From contig NZ_CP163439.1 in assembly GCF_041052385.1 (NCBI RefSeq), positions 7,801,001 through 7,865,000 of the forward strand: 64,000 nt of DNA, written 5' to 3'. The translations under genes were made by a program, and so were the position numbers. This document shows, in pieces, positions 42,394 through 51,400 of this stretch. Within the stretch, counting starts at the first letter, position 1; every line of letters begins with the position of its first letter. The notes under the pieces are model-generated. The model made no database searches. It was not told the origin of the DNA and saw only the letters and a program-made list of their open reading frames with translations. Origin of the DNA: Streptomyces sp. R28 (lineage in GTDB: Bacteria > Actinomycetota > Actinomycetes > Streptomycetales > Streptomycetaceae).

Positions 42394-44676
42394 TCAGTAC
42401 AGCGTGTGCGCGCAGGCCAGCAGGGTGCGCAGTTCGATGTTGAGGTAGTTGCCGTGCGCCAGCAGGCCCGAAAGCTGACCCAGTGTCAGCCAGGCGAAGT
42501 CGTCCGGCGCGTCCTCGGGGAAGTCCGGCGGGACCTCCACGATCGCGTAGCGGTTCTGCGCGTGGAAGAAGCGCCCGCCCTCCTCGGACTGGACCGCGTC
42601 GTAGCGGAAGCGGTCCGCGGGCGCGGACTCCACCTGCTCCAGATACGGCGGGTACGGCGCCCCGCCCGGGCCGGTGTGCTCCAGCGGCCGGCACTGGACC
42701 GTGGGGGCCAGCTCGGCGACGTTCAGGTGCCCGACGTCCACCCGTGCCTGGACCAGCGCGTGCAGGACGCCGTCGATGGGCTTGACCAGCAGCGCCATCA
42801 GGCCCGGCACCCGCGGCTCGATGAGCGGCTGGGTCCAGGAGGCGACCTCCCGATTGCTCGCGGTGACCTCTGCGGCCATGACCCGGAAGTGGCGTCCGCT
42901 CTCGTGAGCGATCTCGTCCGGCGCGCGGTACCAGCCGTGCTCCTTCACCGAGTCGAGCGGCACCCTGTTCTGCACCAGTTCCCGCATGGCTCGCACACCC
43001 GTGAACCAGGTGAGGAACTCGGCCGCAGTGTGCCGCGCATGCGCCGGCGAACCGAACCAGGACCGGTGCACCGGGTCCGACGCCTCGGCGTCGGCACCGG
43101 CCGTGGGCAGACAGGCCAGGATCGACCGGGCGTCCATGTTGACCACGTTGTCCAGCCGTAGCAGCCGACGGATCTGACCCAGGGTCAGCCAGCGAAAGTC
43201 CTCACCGATGTCCAGGTCGTCGTCCGGCGCCAACTCGACGATCATGTTGCGGTTGCGCTTGGCCAGGAACCAGTCGGCCTGCTCCGACTGGATGGAGTCG
43301 ACCAGGACGCGTGCCTTGCCCGGTCCCATGAACAGGTCCAGGAACCGGATGTGGCGCCCCCGGTGCACCCCGGTGAAGTTGCTGCGGGTGGCCTGCACGG
43401 TCGGCGAGACCTGCAGGACGTTGACGTTGCCCGGTTCCATCTTGGCCTGCATCAGGAAGTGCAGCACGCCGTCGATCTCCCGGGCCACGATGCCGAGCAA
43501 CCCCACCTCCGGCTGCACGATGATCGGCTGCGCCCAGCCCCGCTCGGGCATCCGGTCCGTGCGCACATGCAGCCCCTCCACGGTGAAGAAGCGGCCCGAG
43601 GCGTGCTGGAGGTTGCCGGTACCGGGGTGGGAACTCCAGCCCCGCAACTCCCCGAAGGGGATACGGGAGACGTCGAAGTGTCCCGCGCGCAGTCGTTCGG
43701 CCAGCCAGTCGGTGACCCCCTCGAACGACGTGACCGGACTGTCGTCGGCCCGTGCCGAGCCCCGAATGCGGCGAGCGGTCTCCGCAGCGTCGGCGGGACT
43801 GGCCGCGTGCTCAGGGCGCCCCGTCGGGCGCTGAGCCGCGGGGCGCTGAGCCGCGGAGCGAACGGCCGCCGTGCGCCCGGCCACCGTGTCGGTGAGCGCC
43901 CGGGTGACGGTCCGGCACACGTCGTCGATCCGGTCGTTCAGATAGAAGTGGCCGCCGGGGAAGGCATGCAGCGCGAAGGGGCCCGTGGTCAGCGTCTGCC
44001 AGGCGCGCGCCTCCTCCAGCGGAACATTCGGATCCCGGTCGCCGGTGAGCACGGTCACCGGGCAGTCCAGGGCACGGCCGGGAACGTACTCGTACGTGCC
44101 GGCCGCACGGTAGTCGTTGCGGATCGCGGGCAGCGCCATCCGCAGCAGTTCCTCGTCCTGCAGCACGGCGGCGTCGGTGCCCTCGAGCCCGGCGACCTCG
44201 GCGATCAGCGCTTCGTCGTCGAGGAGGTGCGCGACGTCCCGGCGGCGTACCGTCGGCGCACGGCGACCCGACACCAGCAGGTGGACCGGGAGGCCCGCAT
44301 CGAGGTCCCGCAGCCGGCGCGCGACCTCGAAGGCGACCGTGGCGCCCATGCTGTGCCCGAACAGCGCCAGCGGACGGTCGGTCCAGCGTCCGAGCTCCGG
44401 CAGCACCTGCTCCACCAGTCCGGCGACGGAGGGGATGAACGGCTCGTGCCTGCGGTCCTGGCGGCCCGGGTACTGCACCGCCAGCACCTCCACCGTCTCG
44501 CCCAGGCCCCGTGCCAGGGACACAAAGGCGGTGGCCGCCCCGCCGGCGTGCGGAAAGCACACCAGGCGCAGCTGCGGATCCCGCACCGGGTGGTAACGGC
44601 GGACCCACAGGCCCTCGTCCGGGTGACCGGCCGGGGACAGGGCTCCGGAAACGGGTGGTGCGGGACGGGTACTCAC
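42394..44676 (-). CDS. Fusion: type II thioesterase + NDP-hexose 2,3-dehydratase
   Basis: A 760-aa two-enzyme protein. Residues of about 25-250 are a type II thioesterase, with GHSMG at 107-111 (nucleophile Ser109) and the catalytic His in FPGGHFYLND. A Pro/Ala/Arg-rich linker of about 60 aa follows, containing a small internal repeat (RSAAQRPAAQRP). Residues of about 315-760 are a complete NDP-4-keto-6-deoxyhexose 2,3-dehydratase, built of its usual tandem halves (PVTSFEGVTDWLAER..., then AHARHTAAEFLTWF...), TylX3/EvaA type. Type II thioesterases clear misloaded PKS carriers; the dehydratase starts 2-deoxygenation. Usually these are separate genes. The GTG start gives the best thioesterase N-terminus, with GAGGAG a little far upstream. 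Confidence 0.9.
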   Translation of the reverse strand: MSTRPAPPVSGALSPAGHPDEGLWVRRYHPVRDPQLRLVCFPHAGGAATAFVSLARGLGETVEVLAVQYPGRQDRRHEPFIPSVAGLVEQVLPELGRWTDRPLALFGHSMGATVAFEVARRLRDLDAGLPVHLLVSGRRAPTVRRRDVAHLLDDEALIAEVAGLEGTDAAVLQDEELLRMALPAIRNDYRAAGTYEYVPGRALDCPVTVLTGDRDPNVPLEEARAWQTLTTGPFALHAFPGGHFYLNDRIDDVCRTVTRALTDTVAGRTAAVRSAAQRPAAQRPTGRPEHAASPADAAETARRIRGSARADDSPVTSFEGVTDWLAERLRAGHFDVSRIPFGELRGWSSHPGTGNLQHASGRFFTVEGLHVRTDRMPERGWAQPIIVQPEVGLLGIVAREIDGVLHFLMQAKMEPGNVNVLQVSPTVQATRSNFTGVHRGRHIRFLDLFMGPGKARVLVDSIQSEQADWFLAKRNRNMIVELAPDDDLDIGEDFRWLTLGQIRRLLRLDNVVNMDARSILACLPTAGADAEASDPVHRSWFGSPAHARHTAAEFLTWFTGVRAMRELVQNRVPLDSVKEHGWYRAPDEIAHESGRHFRVMAAEVTASNREVASWTQPLIEPRVPGLMALLVKPIDGVLHALVQARVDVGHLNVAELAPTVQCRPLEHTGPGGAPYPPYLEQVESAPADRFRYDAVQSEEGGRFFHAQNRYAIVEVPPDFPEDAPDDFAWLTLGQLSGLLAHGNYLNIELRTLLACAHTLY

Positions 44677-44757
44677 GGCGGATGCAGCTCCTCGCGGTCG
44701 GTGGACCGCTGTCCGGGACGGCGCGTCGGGTGGTGGGCGTCGGGGTGGGGATCGCGG

Positions 44758-45756
44758 TCAGTGCGGGCTCCGGACCTCCTGCGCGGCCTTCTTCAGCGGC
44801 TCCCACCACGAGCGGTTCTCCGCGTACCAGCGCACGGTGTCGGCCAGCCCCGTCGCGAAGTCCGTGCGCGGGGCGTATCCCAGCTCACCCGCGATCTTGC
44901 CGATGTCCAGCGCGTACCGCAGATCGTGCCCCGGCCGATCGGTGACCCGGCGCACCGACGAGGCGTCGGCACCGCACAACCGCAACAGCCGCTCCGTCAG
45001 CTGCCGGTTGGTCAGCTCGGTGCCCCCGCCGATGTGGTACACCTCGCCGGCGCGGCCACCGGTCGCCACCAGCCGGATCCCCTGGCAGTGGTCGTCCACG
45101 TGCAGCCAGTCCCGGCTGTTGCCGCCGTCGCCGTACAGCGGCACCGTCAGGCCGTCCATCAGGTGGGTGGCGAAGAGCGGTATGACCTTCTCGGGGTGCT
45201 GGTACGGCCCGTAGTTGTTGGAGCAGCGGGTGACGACGACCGGCAGTCCGTACGTGCGGTGGTAGGCCAGGGCGAGGAGGTCCGACGCCGCCTTGGAAGC
45301 GGCGTACGGCGAGTTGGGCGCCAGTGGCTGGTCCTCGCGCCACGTCCCGCGGGCGATCGAACCGTACACCTCGTCCGTGGAGACGTGGACGAACCGGCCC
45401 ACCCGCGCTTCCACCGCGGCCTGCAGGAGCGTGCGGGTACCGTCGACATTCGTCTCGACGAACGCCGACGCGTCGGCGATGGAGCGGTCCACATGTGATT
45501 CCGCCGCGAAGTGGACGACGATGTCCGCACCGCGCATGACCCGGGCCATCACGTCCGCGTCCCGGATGTCGGCGTGCACGAACTCCAGCGACGGATCGTC
45601 CGCGACCGGGTCCAGGTTGGCCAGATGGCCGGCGTAGGTCAGCTTGTCCACCACCACCGTCCGCGCCCCCGCGAGGTCCGGATACGCCCCGGTCAGCAGT
45701 TGTCTGACGAAGTGCGAGCCGATGAAGCCCGCCCCGCCGGTGACCAGCAGGCGCAT
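44758..45756 (-). CDS. rmlB: dTDP-glucose 4,6-dehydratase (RmlB/TylAII-like)
   Basis: A 332-aa SDR. TGGAGFIGSHFVRQLL (NAD), the catalytic STDEVYG, YAASKAASD (Tyr-x3-Lys) and RCSNNYGPYQHPEKVIPLF are the signatures of RmlB. It makes dTDP-4-keto-6-deoxyglucose, the branch point for all sugars of the molecule. The ATG start gives exact family length. It lies 33 bp after the rmlA gene and 81 bp before the thioesterase-dehydratase gene. Confidence 0.96.
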   Translation of the reverse strand: MRLLVTGGAGFIGSHFVRQLLTGAYPDLAGARTVVVDKLTYAGHLANLDPVADDPSLEFVHADIRDADVMARVMRGADIVVHFAAESHVDRSIADASAFVETNVDGTRTLLQAAVEARVGRFVHVSTDEVYGSIARGTWREDQPLAPNSPYAASKAASDLLALAYHRTYGLPVVVTRCSNNYGPYQHPEKVIPLFATHLMDGLTVPLYGDGGNSRDWLHVDDHCQGIRLVATGGRAGEVYHIGGGTELTNRQLTERLLRLCGADASSVRRVTDRPGHDLRYALDIGKIAGELGYAPRTDFATGLADTVRWYAENRSWWEPLKKAAQEVRSPH

Positions 45757-45789
45757 GGGAGCACGGACCTTTCTACGAGGGGAAGCGGG

Positions 45790-46677
45790 CTAGGCGGCCG
45801 GGCCGGTCATGTGCGCCTCGGCGACGTCCATCAAGTACTCGCCGTAGCTGGAGCTTTCCAGCTCACGACCGAGCTCATGACACTGCTGGGGATCGATGAA
45901 CCCCATCCGCAGCGCGATCTCCTCGATACAGGAGATCCGCACACCCTGACGCTGTTCCAGGAGCTGGACGTACTGTCCGGCCTGGAGCAACGAGCCGTGC
46001 GTGCCCATGTCCAGCCAGGCGAAGCCCCGGCCGAGTTCGGTCATCCGGGCCCGGCCCTGCTCCAGATACACCTTGTTGACGTCGGTGATCTCCAGCTCAC
46101 CCCGCGCCGAGGGAGTCAGTCGCCGGGCGATGTCCACGACGCCGCTGTCGTAGAAGTACAGGCCGGTCACCGCGAGATGGGAACGGGGCTTCGCCGGCTT
46201 CTCCTCCAGGGACACCAGCCGGCCTTCGGCGTCGACCTCGCCGACGCCGTAGCGCCGGGGGTCCTTCACCGGATAGCCGAACAGCTCGCAGCCGTCCAGC
46301 CGCGCCGCGCTCGCGGCGAGCACGGAGGAGAAACCCGGCCCGTGGAAGACGTTGTCGCCCAGGATGAGTGCCACCGGATCGTCACCGATGTGCTCTTCGC
46401 CGATGAGCAGCGCCTCGGCTATGCCTCTGGGCTCCTCCTGCTCGGCGTACTCGACGCTGATTCCGATACGGCTGCCGTCGCCCAGCAGCACACGGAACAT
46501 CTCCAGATGCGCCTTCGAGGTGATGATCTGGATGTCCCGGATCCCCGCCAGCATGAGCACGGAGAGCGGGTAGTAGATCATGGGCTTGTCGTAGACGGGC
46601 AGCAGCTGTTTGGACAGCGCCCCGGTCAGGGGACGCAGCCGGGTGCCCCTGCCGCCGGCCAGAATGATGCCTTTCAT
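45790..46677 (-). CDS. rmlA: Glucose-1-phosphate thymidylyltransferase (RmlA/TylAI-like)
   Basis: A 295-aa nucleotidyltransferase. MKGIILAGGRGTRLRPLT with the NTP-binding motif, KPMIYYPLSVLMLAGI, and EEKPAKPRSHLAVTGLYFYD are standard RmlA. It makes dTDP-glucose for the sugar pathways. The ATG at 46677 is the family start; an in-frame start 30 bp upstream is unlikely. Next to rmlB as in tylAI-tylAII. Confidence 0.96.
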   Translation of the reverse strand: MKGIILAGGRGTRLRPLTGALSKQLLPVYDKPMIYYPLSVLMLAGIRDIQIITSKAHLEMFRVLLGDGSRIGISVEYAEQEEPRGIAEALLIGEEHIGDDPVALILGDNVFHGPGFSSVLAASAARLDGCELFGYPVKDPRRYGVGEVDAEGRLVSLEEKPAKPRSHLAVTGLYFYDSGVVDIARRLTPSARGELEITDVNKVYLEQGRARMTELGRGFAWLDMGTHGSLLQAGQYVQLLEQRQGVRISCIEEIALRMGFIDPQQCHELGRELESSSYGEYLMDVAEAHMTGPAA

Positions 46678-46724
46678 GGGCCGTCGGCCCGCGGGAATCC
46701 TCGTCATGGAATGGGCCGCCCGGA

Positions 46725-47975
46725 TCAGGAGCGCGTCACCAGAACGGGAAGGTGACGAGGCGTGAGCTGATCCGCGTCGTAGAACTCCACCCGCTCGTGG
46801 TCGAGGCGGTAGCCGGTGAACTCGTCCAGGACGAGGTCCAGGAACACCTTGGCCTCCTGCCTGGCGAGAAACGCCCCAAGACAGTGGTGGATACCGTGTC
46901 CGAACGCCATGTGTTTGTTGGCGCTCCGACGAAGGTCGAACCGGTCCGGCTCCGGGAAATGGGAACCGTCACGATTGGCCGAGGCGCTCCAGGCGATCAC
47001 CATCTGATGCGCCTTCATGGGGTGACCGAGTATCTCCGTGTCCTCCTTCAGCAACCGGAAGATGTTGTTGAAAGGACTGCGGTAGCGCAGCGTCTCCTCG
47101 ATCGCACCGGGAATCAGGGACCGGTCGGCCCGCAGTTCCTCCTGAGCCTGCGGATGCTCGTCCAGGACCAGGAAGAGATTCCCCAGCAGAGTGGCACTCG
47201 AAATATGACCGGCGGTCAGCAGCAGCGCCACGATGTTCACGATCTGCTCGTCCGTCAGCCGCTGCCCCTCGGCCTCCGCCTCGATCAGCCCGCTCATCAG
47301 ATCGTCGGCCGGCTCCGCGCGCTTCTTCGCGATCTGCGCGTACAGATAGTCCGACCACTCCTTGATGGCCGGCCCCATCGTCTCCGCGAAGTCGTCGGGC
47401 AGATTCGGGTATTCCAGTCCCTCGTTGTTGAGGATGACATCCACCCACTCCCGGAACAGATCCCGGTCCTCGGCCGGAATCCCCAGCAGTTCGGCGATGA
47501 CGATGACCGGCAGCGGGTACGCCATGTCGCTCACCACGTCCAGCCGGTCCCTGTCGCGCAGATTCCCCAGCAACTCGCGGCTGATCTCCTCGATCCGCCC
47601 CTCCAGCCGGGCGATGCGGCGAGGCGTGAACGCCTGCGACACCAGCTTGCGCAACGGCCCGTGCCGGGGGGGATCGATGCCGCCGAACGTACCCGGGCCC
47701 ATCAGGAGGGCCAGCTCCTCGGGCACCGGGAACACCGGAGAGAAGTCCGACGAGAACAACTGGGGGTTGGTGGAAACGGTGAGGTAGTCCTCGTAGCGGA
47801 AAACCTGCCACGCCTGACGGGACTCGTCCCAGAACACCGGCGCCTCCGCCCGGCACCGGGCGAACCACGCCAGCAGTTGCCGCGCGTCGGCGTCCGTCGG
47901 CTGGGCGAGCGGATGGACGGACATGTCTGTCTCCGTCCCCGAACCGTCTGCGGTGTCCCTGGTCTGCGTCGTCAT
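46725..47975 (-). CDS. tylI: Cytochrome P450 (TylI/RosC-like), C-20 oxidase
   Basis: A 416-aa P450. The heme loop FGHGIHHCLGAFLARQEAKVF, ExxR EETLRYRSPFNNIFR, and the overall sequence are of the TylI/RosC (CYP113B) type, which oxidises the C-20 methyl of the tylactone ring to the aldehyde via the alcohol. The I-helix reads AGHISSATLLGNL, so the usual acid-Thr pair (E-T) is Ile-Ser; the same helix in this subfamily is often non-canonical. It lies at the head of the leftward block, divergent from the PKS, as tylI lies beside tylG in tylosin. Stop at 46725; 47 bp to rmlA. Confidence 0.9.
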   Translation of the reverse strand: MTTQTRDTADGSGTETDMSVHPLAQPTDADARQLLAWFARCRAEAPVFWDESRQAWQVFRYEDYLTVSTNPQLFSSDFSPVFPVPEELALLMGPGTFGGIDPPRHGPLRKLVSQAFTPRRIARLEGRIEEISRELLGNLRDRDRLDVVSDMAYPLPVIVIAELLGIPAEDRDLFREWVDVILNNEGLEYPNLPDDFAETMGPAIKEWSDYLYAQIAKKRAEPADDLMSGLIEAEAEGQRLTDEQIVNIVALLLTAGHISSATLLGNLFLVLDEHPQAQEELRADRSLIPGAIEETLRYRSPFNNIFRLLKEDTEILGHPMKAHQMVIAWSASANRDGSHFPEPDRFDLRRSANKHMAFGHGIHHCLGAFLARQEAKVFLDLVLDEFTGYRLDHERVEFYDADQLTPRHLPVLVTRS

Positions 47976-48084
47976 CTCGACTCTCTCGTGGGGGCTGTGT
48001 CTCTCGTAGGAGGCTGGGTCTTACGGCTGTCCATTACGAAAGTCAATGTGGTGAATGTGCGAGAGCGGTGAATGCCTGAGGGGG

Positions 48085-48135
48085 GTATGCCTGACATTGG
48101 TGTATGCCTGAGATCGGTGTATGCCTGAGATCGGC
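48085..48135 (+). repeat. Three tandem 17-bp repeats (GTATGCCTGAGATCGGT), with degenerate flanking copies
   Basis: Units at 48085, 48102 and 48119 read GTATGCCTGACATTGGT, GTATGCCTGAGATCGGT and GTATGCCTGAGATCGGC. Imperfect copies precede (48070) and follow (48136). The unit contains GCCTGACAT, close to the shared ACCTGACA motif. Direct repeats at fixed spacing in a cluster promoter suggest an activator binding array. Confidence 0.8.
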
Positions 48136-48290
48136 GTATGGCGGAGGGTGATCTGGTCCTGCACCTCGCATTTCCGCGCGGGCAAGGCAATGCGGTGACC
48201 AGTCAACGCCATAGGGGCGCTGAGAATTGCCGTGCAATGCGATGCAATGCCGAGAAAGCTAGACGGCAGCCTTCTCGGTCCGCAAGGCGG

Positions 48291-48301
48291 GACCTGACAT
48301 A
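48291..48301 (+). promoter_or_regulatory. Shared cluster motif GACCTGACATA, distal PKS copy
   Basis: GACCTGACATAGTGCC starts 185 bp before the PKS ATG. Identical over GACCTGACATA to the mycF-operon site. Confidence 0.45.
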
Positions 48302-48354
48302 GTGCCCGGGGCGCGTCCCACCAGCAGCGATGGGCATCTCCAAGTCCCGCGGGT

Positions 48355-48365
48355 GACCTGACACA
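48355..48365 (+). promoter_or_regulatory. Shared cluster motif GACCTGACACA, proximal PKS copy
   Basis: GACCTGACACAGTTGCC starts 121 bp before the PKS ATG, 64 bp after the distal copy, at the same distance from its start codon as the sites before both mycinose operons. Confidence 0.45.
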
Positions 48366-48475
48366 GTTGCCGGACAAATATCGAGTCGCCGTCCCAACCG
48401 GAGGTTGGCTGACGGAGTCGACGGTCAGTTCCGTGCCCCCCCGTACCTCTTCCCCACCTCCAGTACGGAGACTTG

Positions 48476-51400
48476 ATGAACTCGGAATTCGGTGTGAAGC
48501 GCAACGACGCCATCGCTGTCATCGGTATGTCCTGCCGTCTCCCCGGCGCCGACACCGTGGACGAGTTCTGGGAACTGCTGCGCACCGGCCGCAACCAAGT
48601 CACCCGTCGACCGGACGGCACCTGGCGGGCCGCCCTGACAGACCACGGCGGCTTCGACGCCGCCTTCTTCGGCATGTCCCCGGACCAGGCGGCCACGACC
48701 GACCCCCAGCACCGCCTCATGCTCGAACTCGGCTGGGAGGCACTGGAGAACGCCGGCATCCGCCCCGACCGGCTCGCCGGCACCGACGCCGGCGTCTTCG
48801 TCGGCATCGCGTCCGACGACTTCGCGACCCTGGTGCACCGCTCCGGCCGGGAATCCGGCGTCCACACCGCGACCGGGCTGCACCGCGCCCTCGCGCCCAA
48901 CCGCCTGTCCTACTTCATGGGCCTGCGCGGCCCCAGCATCGCGGTCGACACGGCCCAGTCGTCATCCCTGGTCGCGGTACATCTGGCCTGCGAGAGCCTG
49001 CGCCGCGGGGAGAGCACGATCGCCGTCGTCGGCGGGGTACACCTCGTCCTGGCCGACGAGAGCACCACCGCCATGGAGACGATGGGGGCCCTCTCCCCGG
49101 ACGGGCAGTGCCACACCTTCGACGCCCGGGCCAACGGATATGTCAGGGGTGAGGGCGGTGCCGCCCTCGTCCTCAAGCCCCTGCACAAAGCCGTCGAGGA
49201 CGGAGACCGCGTCCACTGCGTCATCAAGGGCTCCGCCGTCAACAACGACGGTGGCGGCGACAGCCTGACCACACCGCATCGCGAAGCACAGGAAGAGCTG
49301 CTCCGCGCGGCGTACGCCCGCACGGGCACCCCACCCGAGTCGGTCCGGTACATCGAACTGCACGGCACCGGAACCAGGGCCGGCGACCCGGTCGAGGCCG
49401 CCGCGCTGGGCGCGGTCCTGGGCACCGCCCGCGCCCAGGCCGGCGCCGCCCCCCTCTCGGTGGGCTCCGTCAAGACCAACATCGGTCATCTGGAAGGCGC
49501 GGCCGGCATCACCGGTCTGCTCAAGACCGCGCTGTGCCTACGCGAAGGAATGTTGCCGCCCAGCCTCAACTACCGCACACCCAACCCCGACATCCCCCTT
49601 CAGCAACTGCACCTGGGTGTGCAGACGGCCTTGGAGCCATGGACGGAAGAGCCGGGGACGCGACGGGTTGCCGGGGTGTCGTCCTTTGGGATGGGTGGGA
49701 CGAACGCGCATGTGGTGGTGGAGCAGGCACCGGATGAAGTGGAAGCCGAAGCCGAGGCCGAAGCTGTGGTTGAGGCTGGGCCGGGGTCGTGTGCTGTTCC
49801 GGTGGTTGTTTCCGGTGCCTCGACGGGGGCTCTGGAGGCCGGCCTTGGGCGCTTGGCTGCCTTCGTGGAACAGGACGGTGAGTTTGGTGTGGGTGAGGTG
49901 GGGTGGTCGGCGGCGCATCGGTCGGTGTTCGACCATCGTGCCGTGGTCGTGGCGTCGACCCGGGGTGAGCTGGTTGAGGGGCTGAGGGCGCCGGTCGTCT
50001 TGGGTGCTGTGGGTTCGGTGGGCCGGACGGTGTTCGTGTTTCCCGGTCAGGGCACGCAGTGGGCCGGGATGGGTGCTGAACTGCTCGACTCCTCGCCGGT
50101 GTTCGCGGCCCGGTTGGGGGAGTGTGCGCAGGCGCTGGGCCCGTTCGTGGACTGGGATCTGCTCGATGTGGTGCGTTCGGGTGTGGGGTTGGAGCGGGTG
50201 GATGTGGTGCAGCCGGTCACCTGGGCGGTGATGGTGTCGCTGGCCGAGGTGTGGTCGCGTGCGGGTGTGGTGGCGGATGCGGTCGTCGGGCATTCGCAGG
50301 GTGAGATCGCCGCGGCGGTGGTGGCGGGTGCGTTGAGCTTGGAGGACGGGGCGCGTGTGGTGGCGTTGCGTTCGCAGGTGATCGGGCGGGTGCTGGCCGG
50401 CGCGGGCGGTATGGCTTCCATCGCGCTCCCGGCCGAGACGGTTGAGGAGCGCCTGGCGGGTTGGTCGGGCCGGTTGGGCATTGCGGCGGTGAATGGTCCG
50501 GCGATCACGGTCGTCTCGGGCGAGGCCGAGGCGGTGACCGAGTTCGTCGCCGCGTGCGAAGAGCAGGGAGTGCGGGCACGTCGTATCCCCGTCGATTACG
50601 CCTCGCATTCCGAGCAGGTCGAGGCCATCGAGACGGAGCTGGCAGGACTGCTGGCACCCGTAGTGGCCCGCGAACCGGTCATCCCCCTGTACTCCACCGT
50701 CGAGCCGGGCCAGCCGGTCTCGACTGATGGCGGGTATTGGTATCGCAATCTGCGCAAGCGGGTGCGGTTCGCCGAGACCGTCGAGCTTCTCCTGGCGGAT
50801 GGCTTCGGGGTGTTCGTCGAGGCCAGTGCGCATCCGGTGTTGACGATCGGGATCCAGGAGCTCGCTGATGAGGCGGGCCGTGACGACATCATCGCGGTGG
50901 GCACGCTGCGGCGGGACGAGGGCGGTCTGCGCCGGTTGTGGACGTCGTTGGCGGAAGCCTTCGTGGCGGGTGTGCCGGTCGACTGGAAGGCCGCGTACAC
51001 CGCCCATCAGCTCACCACCCGCCGCGTCGACCTACCCACCTATCCCTTCCAGCGCCACCACTACTGGTTCGATTCCGCGGAGAACGTTGCGGGTCCGGTT
51101 GCTGAGGTGGCGCGCGTTCCTGACGCACCTCTGCGCCGCGAGGTCGACGGGCTGAGCGCGAGCGAGCAGGAGAGGCTTCTGCTGGAGGCTGTGCGGGCGC
51201 ACGCGGCTGTGGCTCTCGGCCGGGGGACGGCCGGCGACATCCACGCACAGCGAACCTTCAAGCAACTGGGCTTTGAGTCGGTCACGAGTGTCGCGCTGCG
51301 CAATCGTCTGAACGCTGCCACCGGCCTTCGGCTGGCGAGCTCTGTGGCGTACGACCATCCGACCCCGCTCGCCCTCGCCCGCCATGTCCGTGCCCGGCTC

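Larger units (their letters stand above)
47976..48475. promoter_or_regulatory. Divergent promoter region between tylI-like P450 and the PKS
   Basis: A 500-bp region driving the PKS rightward and the leftward block. It has a tandem 17-bp repeat array (48085-48135), two 9-bp copies GACCTGACA 64 bp apart (48291 and 48355), a short duplicated gcaatgcgatgcaatgc near 48233-48250, and a ribosome binding site GGAG at about 48467. No gene is visible. Confidence 0.75.

Noticed and set aside
48068..48150. Possible CRISPR array
   Set aside because: Units are 17 bp, directly adjacent without spacers, and there are no cas genes.
48956..48958. Gln in place of the active-site Cys in the first KS as a disabling mutation
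   Set aside because: This is the normal KSQ of loading modules, which decarboxylates methylmalonyl-ACP.
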